DNA of 64,000 nt from Conoideocrella luteorostrata (Eukaryota; Ascomycota; Sordariomycetes; Hypocreales; Clavicipitaceae), in the NCBI GenBank assembly GCA_032433595.1, contig JASWJB010000074.1, forward strand, positions 62,001 to 126,000, written 5' to 3'. Under the pieces are notes generated by a model, which saw only the letters and a list, made by a program, of their open reading frames with translations, was not told where the DNA came from and did not search any database. The position numbers were made by a program, and so were the translations under genes. Shown in pieces: positions 23,601 through 36,214 of this stretch. How positions within the stretch are numbered: the stretch's first letter is position 1; each line of letters opens with the position of its first letter.

Positions 23601-26600
23601 AGCTGCAGCCCGCACTTCCAACGGAGTTTAGCCATTCTTAAGCTGTTAGGCTAAAGGCGCCAAAGGGAAGCTTGTGGGTATAGCCATTCAATCATTAGGC
23701 ATCCCAAATTTCACTAAGAAATCGAATATTGTCAAACCTAGTCGACTGCCTATTTGTCGTTGTTAAAGCCCAGGGGGTGAAACGGCTTGTATACTATGAT
23801 GACTCCCTGCTCGCTTCTTGTGAAGTAGCAATCTACAGTTTAGATCCAACAACAGAGCTAGCTTCTCTAAGATCTTCCTTGAGGCTCGTATTTACTCTGG
23901 TAAAGGACTAGAGAAGAGCAGCGAGCACCAGATAATTATACGCTAGATAGAAAGAATGCAGACCCTGCAACTGGTTGAAATGCACCTCCTTGGATTTCGA
24001 TGAACATTTCACTCTCAGAAACCGTCCTAAAGCTTCGTAGGATTTGTTGCAACGACAGCTTCTTGCGTTCCGCACCCGGGCCTTCATCCCGGGGACAATC
24101 AGCGTTCAGATTATGCTGGCCGCGACATTCGAATAGAGGAGATTAGCTTGTAGTCCCCTAAGAATCGATGTCATAACTATCATTAACTACAATAGGCGCC
24201 CGAGCTGACATATTTGTTCCGGATCAGTCTTTGGCCAGTTGCGACCGCTTGGTGAACCCCGTGGTCCATCGGCCTAGGCTAGCGGGTCGGAGTGCGGCTC
24301 TTCACCGCGAGCACCTTGTCCTTGTCGATAGAAAAATGAAGAAACCTATTGCCGAGGGGGAGCCTCAACAATTTTGCATATATAATGCCCCGGTCGGTAG
24401 TGATCTCTTCAAAAGCCGACTGTCAAAACCCCAACTGTAGCGTCAATTCTGGAGGAAATCAGCAGTACCAGGAAGCTGCATGAGCGGATGGAGCGCCTCC
24501 ACTACAGCACCATGCTGCATGATTCAGTGAAAGTTGTACTCCGTACTATTTCGGTCTTCCTAGGCGTTCATACCACTCAGAGAACTCCTAGCTTCCACGC
24601 AAATATCAGAGAGATCCTAGCTTCTACGCAAATACTCTCGCAGCTTGCAGCATATCCGCCCCATCTGTGTCAGGCATCTCATACTGGTATTACTCCATTC
24701 GTAAATGCACTGTCTAGTCGGTCCGAATTCGTGGGAGACTTATGTGACGACTGATAGCCCTCGGTTCATCAGCACTAATGTTCTTCGCCTCCCTAATCCG
24801 ACGACGACTTTAGTGAAGCGCACCAGCTGGGTATCGCGGCACAACAAATGGATATTCAAGTCATACTATCTGGCTTCACAATGAGACGGACCTAGCCTTT
24901 CAAACAGGGCAACGCTTCGGCATTGTCAATATAGCTATCCAGCCAAAGCCTGTGACATCCTCTCGATTACTCCGTGTGTTGTAGGTCTCTCCGTTTGTGT
25001 CATACCCTGCAATGGCTCTCCTACGCCTTCCACAAATCGCAACTAACGGAACAGAGCTTGAAGCACGTGAAACACGCCTAAAGTATTCAGGCCGGGCTCC
25101 TTCATCCATCGCCTCTACTTATTCGAGTCTTGCGAATACAGGGTTTGAGAGTTTTGTTGATGGCAGAGCATGCTGTGGTTGCGACTCTGGTGACTCGACC
25201 ACTGCAGCGTACGGACGGATGAAAAATCCATAAGCGCTGGAGCAAAAAGCTCGATTCTGGAGCGAAGAATTGAAGTATGAAACGACTTTGCTATAGAAAA
25301 TCATGCGATTCTTGCAACATTTACTAATTCTATTGAAAGAACCACGATTTATCCCAAGTGTCAGGGCAATATCCCCATTTTCGCTGAATAGCCGCATCAC
25401 TAGTCCTGGGTCGTGAGGGAACTTTCCGGAGAGGCAGAACAGTCACAATTTTGTATGCCAACGATCATTTGCGCTATGGGGCAAGGGGCTCTCCAAAATT
25501 CTCACAACTCTGGTGACCGTGATATACTTGAGATAACTTGATAGCCCTGCTCCCCACGCTTTACCTTCCCGAAAGACGATCGGGGAAGCTACTGGTCAAT
25601 TCTAAGCGCTAGAGGCTAATGTCTGAAGAAAAAATAGAAGTTTAATTAAGCGCCGGGGCTTATCTTGCATGGCACTAGCTACTATTCCGTAGCTATCTTA
25701 AGAAAACCCCAATCGAGCTAAGGTTCCAGTAACGGCGCCTTAGTAAATGAACGAGCCTTCACGAAGAACGAAGTAGATTCATATAATGAGAGTTTTGGAC
25801 AGATAAGAGGTGAGAGGCAATGAACCAATGCAAAATGGAAACCTCGGAGGCTGCCGATAGAACGTAATCACGGTCCGCGAGAACGACCTGGCTGCACGAC
25901 AGGCAACAAATTTAGGGGGCCACGCAGTTATCTATTGATCTGTTTAGCACCGGTGAGTGGGCGTGGCATTTCCTTTGTCATGAAGGAGTCAATCACAGCA
26001 TAGAAGTGCGCCACCTGAAGGAGGAAACTTCTCGACATTGGTGTTTCGCTTTTAAACATGTAGACTCTGGAGGCGTCTTAGTGTCGCTAGTCATGCATTT
26101 GGTGTACTTGCCCTAGCATAGCCAGGATTGAAGGAGCCAGCAGGTCGGTAGGCAAGAACTTCTGCATGTAGTGGGAACCACTCAATCTGCTATCTTAGAT
26201 GGAGTCCTTGAGCTCGTCGCCGTGTGGGTGAGGCCACTCGACGCCGCCATCTGCAATGGCATTTCAATAGTACCTTTTGGGGTTCTAGACGAATGAAAGT
26301 TTCAGTTCCATGACCGTTTTCCTTGTCATAACCTTCCTTGCTCCCAGCTGTTACCTTCCTGTGCTCCAGTAGCCTCTCACACGCGCATTACGTGGTTCAC
26401 CAAGACACCGGCTTTCCCCGTAGAACCGCACTCCCTGCCAGATGCACAGCCGCTAGAGACCCATAGAAAGCGGCACAATCAATTTCTCAGTTTGGTTGGT
26501 GGTCTATAACAGGCTATTGAATGCGCTGGTCCGACTGCTATACTTAGGACTACGAGTCAGCCTGTCGCAGCTGACGAAGGCACTGATTGCTTGTGCCTTT

Positions 26601-29600
26601 CAAACTTCTAGTTAGGCTGCCGGGTTTAATGACATGACTAAATTCCATCTGCTGCCTGTTTCGGGCGATTCCTAGGAGTCCTGCTGGCTCTGGCTTGCAG
26701 CGGGCTTCCGGTAGACCTACTCTCGCTCGGCCAACAATAGCTCTGGAGATTGATAGTACACTATTTTATGTACCAATTGCTGGGAGGCATTATTTTCCTT
26801 CCCATTTCCATTTTGGAGAGTCAAATCAGGAAGCTTCGCCCACAGACGTGATTGGCATGTCTACGTTGCGTAATTCATAGCGCAAAGACGCAGTCAAAAC
26901 TGCTGGCTTCAGTGATAGCACCCTGAAGTTCGGCACTTCCAAAGAAACAGCTGAGGGCTGTGTACTCCCTTGCCCCATCGATTAAAATTAAAACATAATA
27001 CCGCCTCTCACAGCTGTTGAGAGAGAGCCTAAGCTTGAGACCAAAGTTCTTGTCGACGAACTGTGGCTATAGGCTCCGCACTTAAAGTGCACTGCAACGC
27101 ACTCACTTGCACAGTTTGTAGAATGATCACAGAAAAGTTATTCTGCACACAGTCGAGACTGTAATGTGAGTCCTTAAAAAGCGAAACTACAGATGATGAA
27201 CTTGGAGATAACATACTTACTTTATCTGTAGCCAGAGAAATTGGCCAATGCTCCGCGAGAAATATGCCTTTCTCCAACGGAGGGCTATGTCATCTTGAGA
27301 ATTCTCACAGGAGGAGGGCATACTTTAGATAACACGGCGTGAAGTGTTCTTTGTTTCAGTATTGGCTGTATTAAGTTATCGGCCATCACACCATCACACG
27401 GAATTCCCGCCTTTCTCGTTCTGCAACGAATGATCTGATGAAAGGTTCCATGAACATGATCTACGAGATCTTGTCGCCTTCTTTTTAAGCACTGGTCAGC
27501 ACAACCACCCGATACAGTGGCATCATCGATCGTCATCTCTCCCACGTCTTTTCAGCGAGTAGCCCAATCCACCCCTGCACCTTGATTTGCATTTTAAGAC
27601 AAGGCCATGGGGCACATCTTTTCACATCGGGTGCTTGACCCAAAATGTCCTGTGTATTCTGTGTCTCTCACAAATGTCGTTGGCGCTTACGATGCTGAAT
27701 CTCAATTGTTATCATAAAGTGCAATGTCCATTAAACATGAGATGCCATCTGACGCGAGTAAGAATATAGTGATATCTTTCCTTGGTTGAGCGATACATGG
27801 GTTCTCTGAGCCAGGTTAGCCACGACGGCGGTGAAATGATCAGGGATGCGAATTACGGCCTGATGAACCCTGATTATACTTAAGCCCTTGGGGTATTGTC
27901 TGGCTTGGCCATGGTGGAATCCATTTTGCCTTCGAGGAAAAACAACCATATGCCTAAGGGGCATGTGACTATGAAGAAGGATATTTCAGCCCCTCCAAGA
28001 AGGATTTATGATCAATCAACAAGCCTTTTCGCTTGTTAAGAAACTACCCAGCTCACACAAGGGTATTTCAGCACTCACAAGGTGTTTGCGGCCTCCTTTA
28101 TGCTATTAGCCAATGCGTTACTCGTAAATAAAGTCTATGACTGATGCCTTCATTTTTTGCTCCGATCCTAATGCGAGGGTACCCTTGATCGCCTTAAGCA
28201 AGAATTGTTTACTGCGAATTCTTCAACTTTCTCTCACTGCCTATCTGTTGAACCTATTTGGTCTTCCAGTGATGTTGAGGACCATGGTGACGGCTATAGA
28301 CAACACGCCGCGATCAACATGATTCGTTCTAGTACGAAGCTCAATGCCGAGGTTATTCTCAACGGAGTTACCAATTACATCGACCAATTTTCGATCCTTC
28401 ATCAAGGTAAGGAGGATGTTGTTTAACCGTTTGATGTCATCATCTCACTCTGCTCCCATGCATTACATATACGTGGACAAAGCGGCGATTGTTAACAGAA
28501 AACCCCGGGCTAGTTTTGGAGTACAGGGTATTTTGGGAGTAGAAAGGGATGGAGAATTGGACTCCTTTAGATGGAGCTGGCAAGGCCACCCACGTGGGAG
28601 ATATCTGTGAGCTTTGTACCAATGCTTGGACTTATTGACACTTACATTTGTTTGGTTACGTGCCCTAGGATGGGTATTCAGTTGGAGAAAGGCTCTCTAT
28701 TTGCGCATTATGACGAGAGAATAACGCGATATCTTCCTTCGCTCGGTATGAGGTGTGGAGATAAGTGTCGAGGCTTCAAGAACCTGAGCAAGCTGAAAGT
28801 CAATAACGATGATTAAATGAGCCACGAGCGCCATTTTCCATGAAAAGTCTAAGCAAGCCTTTACAAAACCTTCAAACCGGCTCTTGTCGTATTGCTTTTG
28901 TGTATTGAGCTGGCTCGAATCAGAGAGAGCGGCGAAGATTCTGAAGATTCTGGTTTCGATGCTCATCTTACAGCAACCAGCTTTTTTAATCTCACTTGAC
29001 CAAGAGGCACAACTAGACAGATTGACAATCTTTCATGCCTCAAGAGATCGAGTTGTTTCATCTGCATTATTTCCGGGCATGCTACAAGATGTTCGTCCCG
29101 ATGAAACGTATTTAGCTCTCGGAGGCATTGAAGAGTGTTCCGCGGATGAATATCAGCTAGATGGTGTCACACTGTTGAAACTGATATCAGTTCCAAGGTC
29201 CACAATTTCTAATTTGGATGGATTTTATCCAGTATGGTGGATATAATCTCAGGGTTAAGGCAGAGACGACACGTCTCCATCTTGATCTTAACTTACGTCT
29301 CAAGACCTCTTTATATCGATAGTTGACAAACACATCAACTTGAAGACCCCCGATCTAGCTCAACAGAAGGGGTGCGAGCTGGGTCTCAAGACCAAGATAA
29401 CTCCGCCTTGTTTTGGGTGAATCTCGTCTGTGTGGCTCTTCGTGATGCGGATATACTGTATGGCTTTAATATATCACAAAAGTCTCCCGATACAGTGTGC
29501 TGGCTGTGCGGTTATTCTATGACCAATATCCAGCGCGTGCTTCAGCGCCAAGAATTCTGCGAGGAGGTTCTTATAGTTGGCAGCCGTTTGCCAGACAGTG

Positions 29601-32600
29601 CCTGTCTTTGAGCTTTCAACCATAGTGAAGCCAGAGTTAAAGAATGGTATAGCTCCCATGGACACATAGGTAGTATTCAAGAAGTGCTCTACCTTCCTAG
29701 AAATACATGACTGAATGGAGAATTCTCATCATGAGTCAGCTGAAGACTGTGTACAGGAGTTACATGCGGCTGGCGTCTGCTCTCTTCGAGGTACACATGA
29801 GCATATCTTAGGGCTGACCTGCATCCTTGTTGGATTCCTGCGCGAAATCATTATCTGTGCCTCATATCTGAGCTACTCGGTAAGAAGATTCGTCAAAGAC
29901 CATGTTTGGTCAATTAGATGTGTGTCCACCCAATGGATGTGACACACCGGGAAAATCCACGGTGGATCAACGTCATTTGCAGCTCTTAAGTCGGCAGCCT
30001 CATTTCTGAAGAGATATCTTTTATGTGGCTACATTATCTGGGCTCTCATAGTATTCTGGCTAGAGTAGCAGCCTTTCTTCTCCTCTTAAACTTAATAAGC
30101 ATTAATGGTGAGTCTCAATAAGTACTTTACGGATCTAAGGCAGGTGCACGTAGCTCGGTCCTATAACCAGCAGTACCTCAGAGAACGTAATCATAACCAG
30201 TTGGAGGACATGAAATGAAGACCTTTGCGTTACTAGCAAATGTTTATCGACTTCCTCAGGTACACCAGGCGTAGAGCCATGAGCACACGGACGGCATTGG
30301 AGGGAAAGGAAAGGACTGACACCCTCTCAAGAGTCGATCGGTTTCTGAGAGTCTGTCCCTCTGATTAACACGCTGAATTCTAATCCTTCAATTCTTTGTC
30401 CTGGGTTTTAGAGCCCTCAATAGTGACCTTGCTTACGTCCCAATCTTTGCCCAAACAGGGGATACTTGGCATATTATTCGGATGATAAGGCTTTTCGGAT
30501 ACGCCATATGACTAGCAATAATCATACCCCAATGTAACTACTCGAGGGAGCTGTAAGTCATGTATGCTACGCGTCTCATTCTGCCTAAACGGTTAATACC
30601 TCTCGTCAAGTGTAGCTGATGGAGCAGAGTGTGTGAGTGAGGGTGATTGGTTCGGCCACCGTTGCAGTAGGGATCAAGAATGCTACAAAATGGCATTCTC
30701 GTCTCGTCCGACCGTTTTGGTCAACGCAGACACGAATCGCAACCTTTCAGTATCGGCTGATGACACGATGCGAATCCAGGGCTCCCACAGAGGGCAGTGA
30801 GCACAATCGCCGGTCAGAACAGACGGGGAGTACAGCCATCTGGTGTTCGACGTTTGACCAGCTGGACATGCGAAGATGCGTCGCTCATGAGGTATGGCGA
30901 TATAATGACTCGTTTGAGAACTAGGCTGAGGCGGATGCTTCATACTCAAACTTCTCAGGTTAGCTCACTAAGACTCAGAGGTGTAGCAGGCTGATAATTA
31001 AGAGTAAGGAACCTTGTCGGAGCAGAAATGGGCATGTGTTGATTTTCCTGTCATCCCCCATGCTGTCGTCACTTTGATTAGTTCGACTTCATGATTACAT
31101 GTTTCCACCATTGTCTTTTATACTTATGACTTAAAATTGCTAAAACATAACCATACGATTTTCCAATTGCCCACTTATTTATGTACATCTATTTCGCATC
31201 GAGTTACGGCACACGAGCAGCAATGGACTTCACACTTGAGACCGCGGAGAACCCCCATTCCCCATCGTCGTAAGAAGATAACGCTGTGTTCTCGTGATGC
31301 TAGCAAGCTTGTGCTGTTTTCCATTGAACGCGGCCATCGACTTGAGAGGATCGAGCAGATCAAGACCGGGGGGGAAGGGACGCACGCCAACTACCCTATA
31401 CAAAGTTGCTACTAGCCTCGCAATGTTTACAAAGCCATCGCAATTGGTTACATATATTGGAATATAGAGCTCATTTCTTTCTAAAATTTCCTTCTGATTA
31501 TTTACTGAATTCTCCTCGTATTGAGTATTGCAACCTTCGGGCACAAATCGGACCGGTCCTTGCCTTTTCGTTTGAGACCGAAGCCTTGCCTACATATGTG
31601 CTGGGTGCAGTCATCATTTGGCCCCCAAATAGCCTGTGAACTAATAGACCAAATAAAAGATGACGCTGCACTAGACTCCGTGTTGTAACCATCAAGCCAA
31701 GCTACTCGGGGCACCCAGCGCCCAACAGTTCCAGGCACTTTTTGGCTGACTTTGAATGAATAATGACTACATATCCCACCCCTCTCGTAAGCCACCTGCC
31801 TTGCCTCGGGCTTACGGTTTTACAACTTACCTGAGGAGTTGAAAAAAAAAAGGAATACAGAGCGCTATGATGATACTATCTTCGCCAAACTCATCATCAG
31901 TCTCGCAAGCAGATGAAATAACTTCATTTCTCACCCGAACTCATCAAAAGCCATGTCCACTTGCTCCTCTTTCGTTCCCTTGACCCAGCCAGTAGCATTG
32001 TCCGACAGCCTCGTAGGAATGGCCTTTTCGGACCGAACGAAAAGAGGCTGCGGGGGAGGCGTGAGGGGCGAGGAGCAGGCTGACATGGGTGGTGGCCGTC
32101 GACATGAGCTGGCTGGGGTCAATACGTAGTCAGCCCAACTCTTGCTTCCTCCCATGCATTGTTCTTCCCCATGCAAACCAGCCTCTTGCTAGCGACGGCC
32201 CGCACTATTAAATACTTCTTACTTCTTACTCCGTACTCCGTACAGTCTGCGGATGTTTTCAGATGCCGTTATTATGGGGGGTAGCCATCAACAGGGGTCT
32301 TGAATATGATACTCTAAAATTGGCTCTTCTCGTACGGAGTACGCAGTTATATCGCAGGCAAGTGAGGAAGCGCGAGCTTCATCGGCATGGCAGGGATTGG
32401 GGATGCTGGCTGCTGCACCTAACGCATACATACACAAGGTAGGGCCAATCCGGGCCTCTGCATAAGCAGTGTGGCTTTGGCACAACACCATGATGGATGA
32501 TGCTACGTAACACCATGTTGAGTCCTGTCGTCTTCGGCTATCTACTAGCAATAGTTGGCCAGTTGGGCTAGTCATGGCGCAGAGCGTGGAGCATATACTA

Positions 32601-34180
32601 CAATAAGGAACACGAACCCTTGTGCACTTATCCTCCGTCTGTGATGGTGCACATCAGACTTCAACACACAGGACGTGTGGTTGCGATCACTCCCTGACGT
32701 CGGCAGTTGGGCAGATCACACTCTCTGGTCTGACAAACAGTTCCAACAGACCAATTCGGCTGAAGAGAATATGTTCAGGGGTAAGTGCTAGCCGAAAAGA
32801 GACAACAAAAACAATTCGCATTTGGTGTGATGTTCTACAGAAGGCATCTGAATCTCGGCTGCTCTGGCAATATGTCGCACTCGCCTGTTACGCTAATTGC
32901 CTGCAGACTTCCAGCCGGGTAAGTGAGGAGATGTTCTGCGGCTCCTGAGTGAGGGCCGACCAACTGGGAACAGGCAGAATGAACCGTTCGTAGTACGGAG
33001 CACAGCTACCACACCCACATACGCACGTAAAGTATGGTGCAGGGTCTCGATTTATCAGTGTCGATCCTAACCGAACAAAGAAGAATGAAGTCGGCTAACA
33101 AGGGGAACAGGGTCAGTTGACAGTGGAAGCTTGCCAGAATGCGCAACGAAGCATTTGCCCCATCATGCCTGTCTTTATTGGATGGGATGAGCGAGACATT
33201 AGAGAATCTTGGGTTGCTGATGTCAAAAAGATGGATGGATGTCTTGCCCTTTCAAAGGGAGGCTTACCGATGATTCTGTTTATAGCGGTAGTGATTGGCG
33301 TGCCCTAGCATCCGCGAACCGCAGTGCCAGCTGGAGACAACGACAATTGCATTCCTGGTCCTCAGCAAATTCCAACCTCGCCGCCGGGCTGTACCAACCC
33401 CGACGGACTGAGCTCGAGCAATGCTGATCGTCAAATGCAACAGCCTAGCCAACACGGGAGAACAAATTTCATTTTTGAATGCCAGATGCTCCGCATGCCA
33501 CAGACCCGATAGGAAGGTGGGCAAACAATGCCATGGAGCAGTGTTGTACAATACCACATCTGTTTTCTCTGTCGCGTGTTGTTTCTTGTTGTGAGCGGGT
33601 GAGGTGGGACTTGACCAAAGGCATACATTTCTCTCGGTCCCGCTTTGGACAAAAGCTTCTAGAGCAGACCCACAATCAGCCGATGGCGATGGAGGAGCCC
33701 TCGTTTTAGGCTAGGTTAATATCTCACAAATCAAGGTTTAAACCGAGCAGTTCGCAAATATATTGTAAAGGGAACTCCGTAGCTATTGTATGAGGTTACT
33801 CACAAGCTGACTAGGGCCACGTACACTGCATCTCATGGACAGCCTTCCAACGAGTCCTACCCGATCACGGAAGCTGAAGTTACAGCATTCTACGGAGTAC
33901 GTAGCCCCATCGCTGGTAATGTAGTACGGCCAGTTTCAAGCAAACACTTGATGAAATCAGATGCAAAACAAGACCCGAAATCGCCAACGTTTGAGCGAAA
34001 CACGTATGAAGACGAGGGCTGGTAGCACAAACTGCTACGTGACTTTACAGGCGATGGGAGATGATGACGAACAGAAATTTGACTCGGGACACCCTATCCA
34101 CACTGCAGCCTGCTCGCATCTCTGGGGCGGACCAAATAGGATGCTAACAACACGTCTGAAATACTCCTGCAATAGGGGAA

Positions 34181-34191
34181 GGGGGGGGGGG
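34181..34191. repeat. G homopolymer
   Basis: Eleven consecutive G residues in non-coding DNA, preceded by a GGGGAA step. Exact length should be treated as uncertain. Confidence 0.8.
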
Positions 34192-34700
34192 AGAGGGTAT
34201 AGGGAAGGCAGATGATGGCATGCGCTGGTTTGACATCACAGTCACCTTGATTGAGTTCCTCGTCCAGAGTGGCGGCGACGGATCCAATGACGGCGTATAT
34301 TCCGAACACAATGTCATTTTGGCGCGTTCTCTACAAGGCTCGAATACATCATCGAAGGTTGTGGCGAAGCACGGACAATAAGTGTTCTGTCGCCGGAATT
34401 CAAAGGTTTAGGAGAACATTCGAGGGGTGCGACAAAGCTAAAAAGCCAAGTCAATACTCGTGTGCTCCGTAATACTTGATCGATAGAGGGCGATAGAGGG
34501 TGATGGAGGGCAGTATGGGAGTTATGCGAGGTGAAACAGAAAGTGGATAGGGCGTCACTCTCTGTTGGAAGGTCCATGGCGTTGCGGTCTGGCTGGGCGT
34601 CTCGGTGTCGCCGGCTGGGATCGTCGATAACATAGCACAGAAAAAGGCACTGTACATACTGTGCAACAACGAATGAGCTCTGGTTGCAGACAGTGCTAAC

Positions 34701-36214
34701 TACATTCCGATACAGTACGCCACTAACAAGCCACGCGAGCAGGCGAGAGGGTCCGCGCAAGCCCACAGGCAAGTCTCGCTTTTTGGCATCCCAAACCACC
34801 CAAAAGAGCCAACCAAGCTGCAAACCTGGTGTCTTGTGTCTTGTGTCGCCTCAGGTCCCCACCGCCTGTCTGGGCTCATCGATTAATGCTCGTCAGCCAT
34901 TCGCTCGCAGCAGCACCACCATCATCATCACGTTGGCCGTGGCACCTTGGATTCAGTCTGCTGCTCGTTCATGCTCATGCGCTCCATCATGTTCCATACA
35001 CTCCGGGCACCACTCCGGGCCTTCCCTGCCAGTGTGTCAGTCGAAAACTAGCCAGCCCGCTAGATCCTGGACCGCTCGCCAGCCAATGCCATTCAATCGC
35101 CGTGGCTCTCCAACTTTTCTCTGAGCCACACACACGCATAGTACGGTGTGCATTTTGGCTGCTCTGAACAAGAGACACACGGACGCACACGCTCACACAC
35201 ACACACACACGCATGTATTGTCCATAGTGTACAAAAGTACTCCATGGTCCATCCTTGTCTGGCTATAATCTAGCTAATTTCTCTTTGGGTTCTAAAAAAT
35301 GGACCCCGTTGCCCGTTCTGGCATCGTCTTTCTGTCGGAGTTTGTTGAACGCATTCCTGTGGCTCCGCCCTCTTACGCCAACATGAGCCAGCCCCAAGCC
35401 ATCGGTGCCCCGTCGCCTCCAGTCGATCCAGTCCTGGCCGTCGCTGGCTCCGTTTACTGGGGCTGCTTCGTTTTTGTTCTTGAACCCCGTCCTCCCCACC
35501 CTGCCATGCCTGTCCAGAAAAGAAGCACAGCATTCGCCGCTCCTGCTCCGTATTTGTATTCGTGTCGGGAACATCGAGGGCTGTCGCGCAAAGCACACAC
35601 TCCTTCCTTCTTACCATCTTTTCGTCGGCGACCCGGATTCTATCCACCAAACAAAGCTCACGACTTTCGACGACTCCGACGACTCCGACGACGGCGAACG
35701 ATTGAAGTTATTCGCATTGCTTGGCTTCTATCTCTTCTTCCCCAGACTTCCCAACACCCCCGACAGTCCCCGCGTATTGCAGGTAGGGCCCGCTTCGAAA
35801 GGGCCGAATAATACCTGCAGGTCCTACAGGCACCGACCGACCAACCACCCTGCGTCTGCCGTGTTCGCTCTGCTATTGCTGCTCCCGCTGTCGAATTTGC
35901 TACCGCCCCAAGGCCACGCGAGTTTTGTTCCCGCTTGGAGTTGCAGCCATTGCCAATATTTCTCCCCGCAAATCTTATTCCAAGATTCCAAGATCTGGCA
36001 TTTGGCGTCGTGTCGACGTTCCATTCACCCGTATCGATAAAACCACCTCGTCGCCATTCGCCTCACCGTTGGCATTCCACCGCCCTGCCGTCTTTGCTGT
36101 CCGCCTCTTCCTTCGCCTGACGACCACGGTCACGACGAGGAGGCACTGCCTCCTAATTCCGCCGAAAAACGCAAATTGTCCCATTCTCCTCCACGTACGC
36201 CATTCACCGTCAAA
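34701..36214 (+). promoter_or_regulatory. Promoter and long pyrimidine-rich leader of the second Zn2Cys6 regulator
   Basis: About 1.5 kb of C/T-rich DNA precedes the regulator's ATG. It carries a CA-repeat, a short CGACGACTC repeat around 35664-35694, and two overlapping plus-strand frames (35299-35811 and 35405-36040) in different phases. Those frames have low-complexity, Pro/Arg/Ser-biased products and no domains, so I read them as chance frames in a leader rather than genes. If transcribed, they and several shorter ATGs would act as upstream ORFs. Confidence 0.45.
35194..35211. repeat. (CA)n microsatellite
   Basis: A run of at least eight CA dinucleotides, flanked by imperfect CA-rich sequence from about 35174. 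It lies roughly 1 kb upstream of the regulator start. Confidence 0.85.

Larger units (their letters stand above)
20466..34700. other. Gene desert of about 14 kb with broken frames
   Basis: I find no gene with a recognisable domain. Frames are short (60-120 codons), overlap one another on both strands, and are frequently broken. The longest, at 28884-29246, 22514-22690 and 23220-23576, give protein-like strings, but I cannot match them to a family. Composition is mixed, not strongly AT-biased. Eight TACGGAGTA copies lie between 20.5 and 33.9 kb. This could be old decayed coding DNA or transposon relics; the sequence alone does not decide it. Confidence 0.5.

Noticed and set aside
24585..24635. 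Direct repeat of about 20 bp (CCTAGCTTCYACGCAAATA twice, 28-bp period)
   Set aside because: Only two copies, no spacer regularity and no cas-like genes, so not a CRISPR array; probably a local duplication.
34314..34823. 169-codon minus-strand frame
   Set aside because: Low-information sequence without domain features, lying in the upstream region of a plus-strand regulator.
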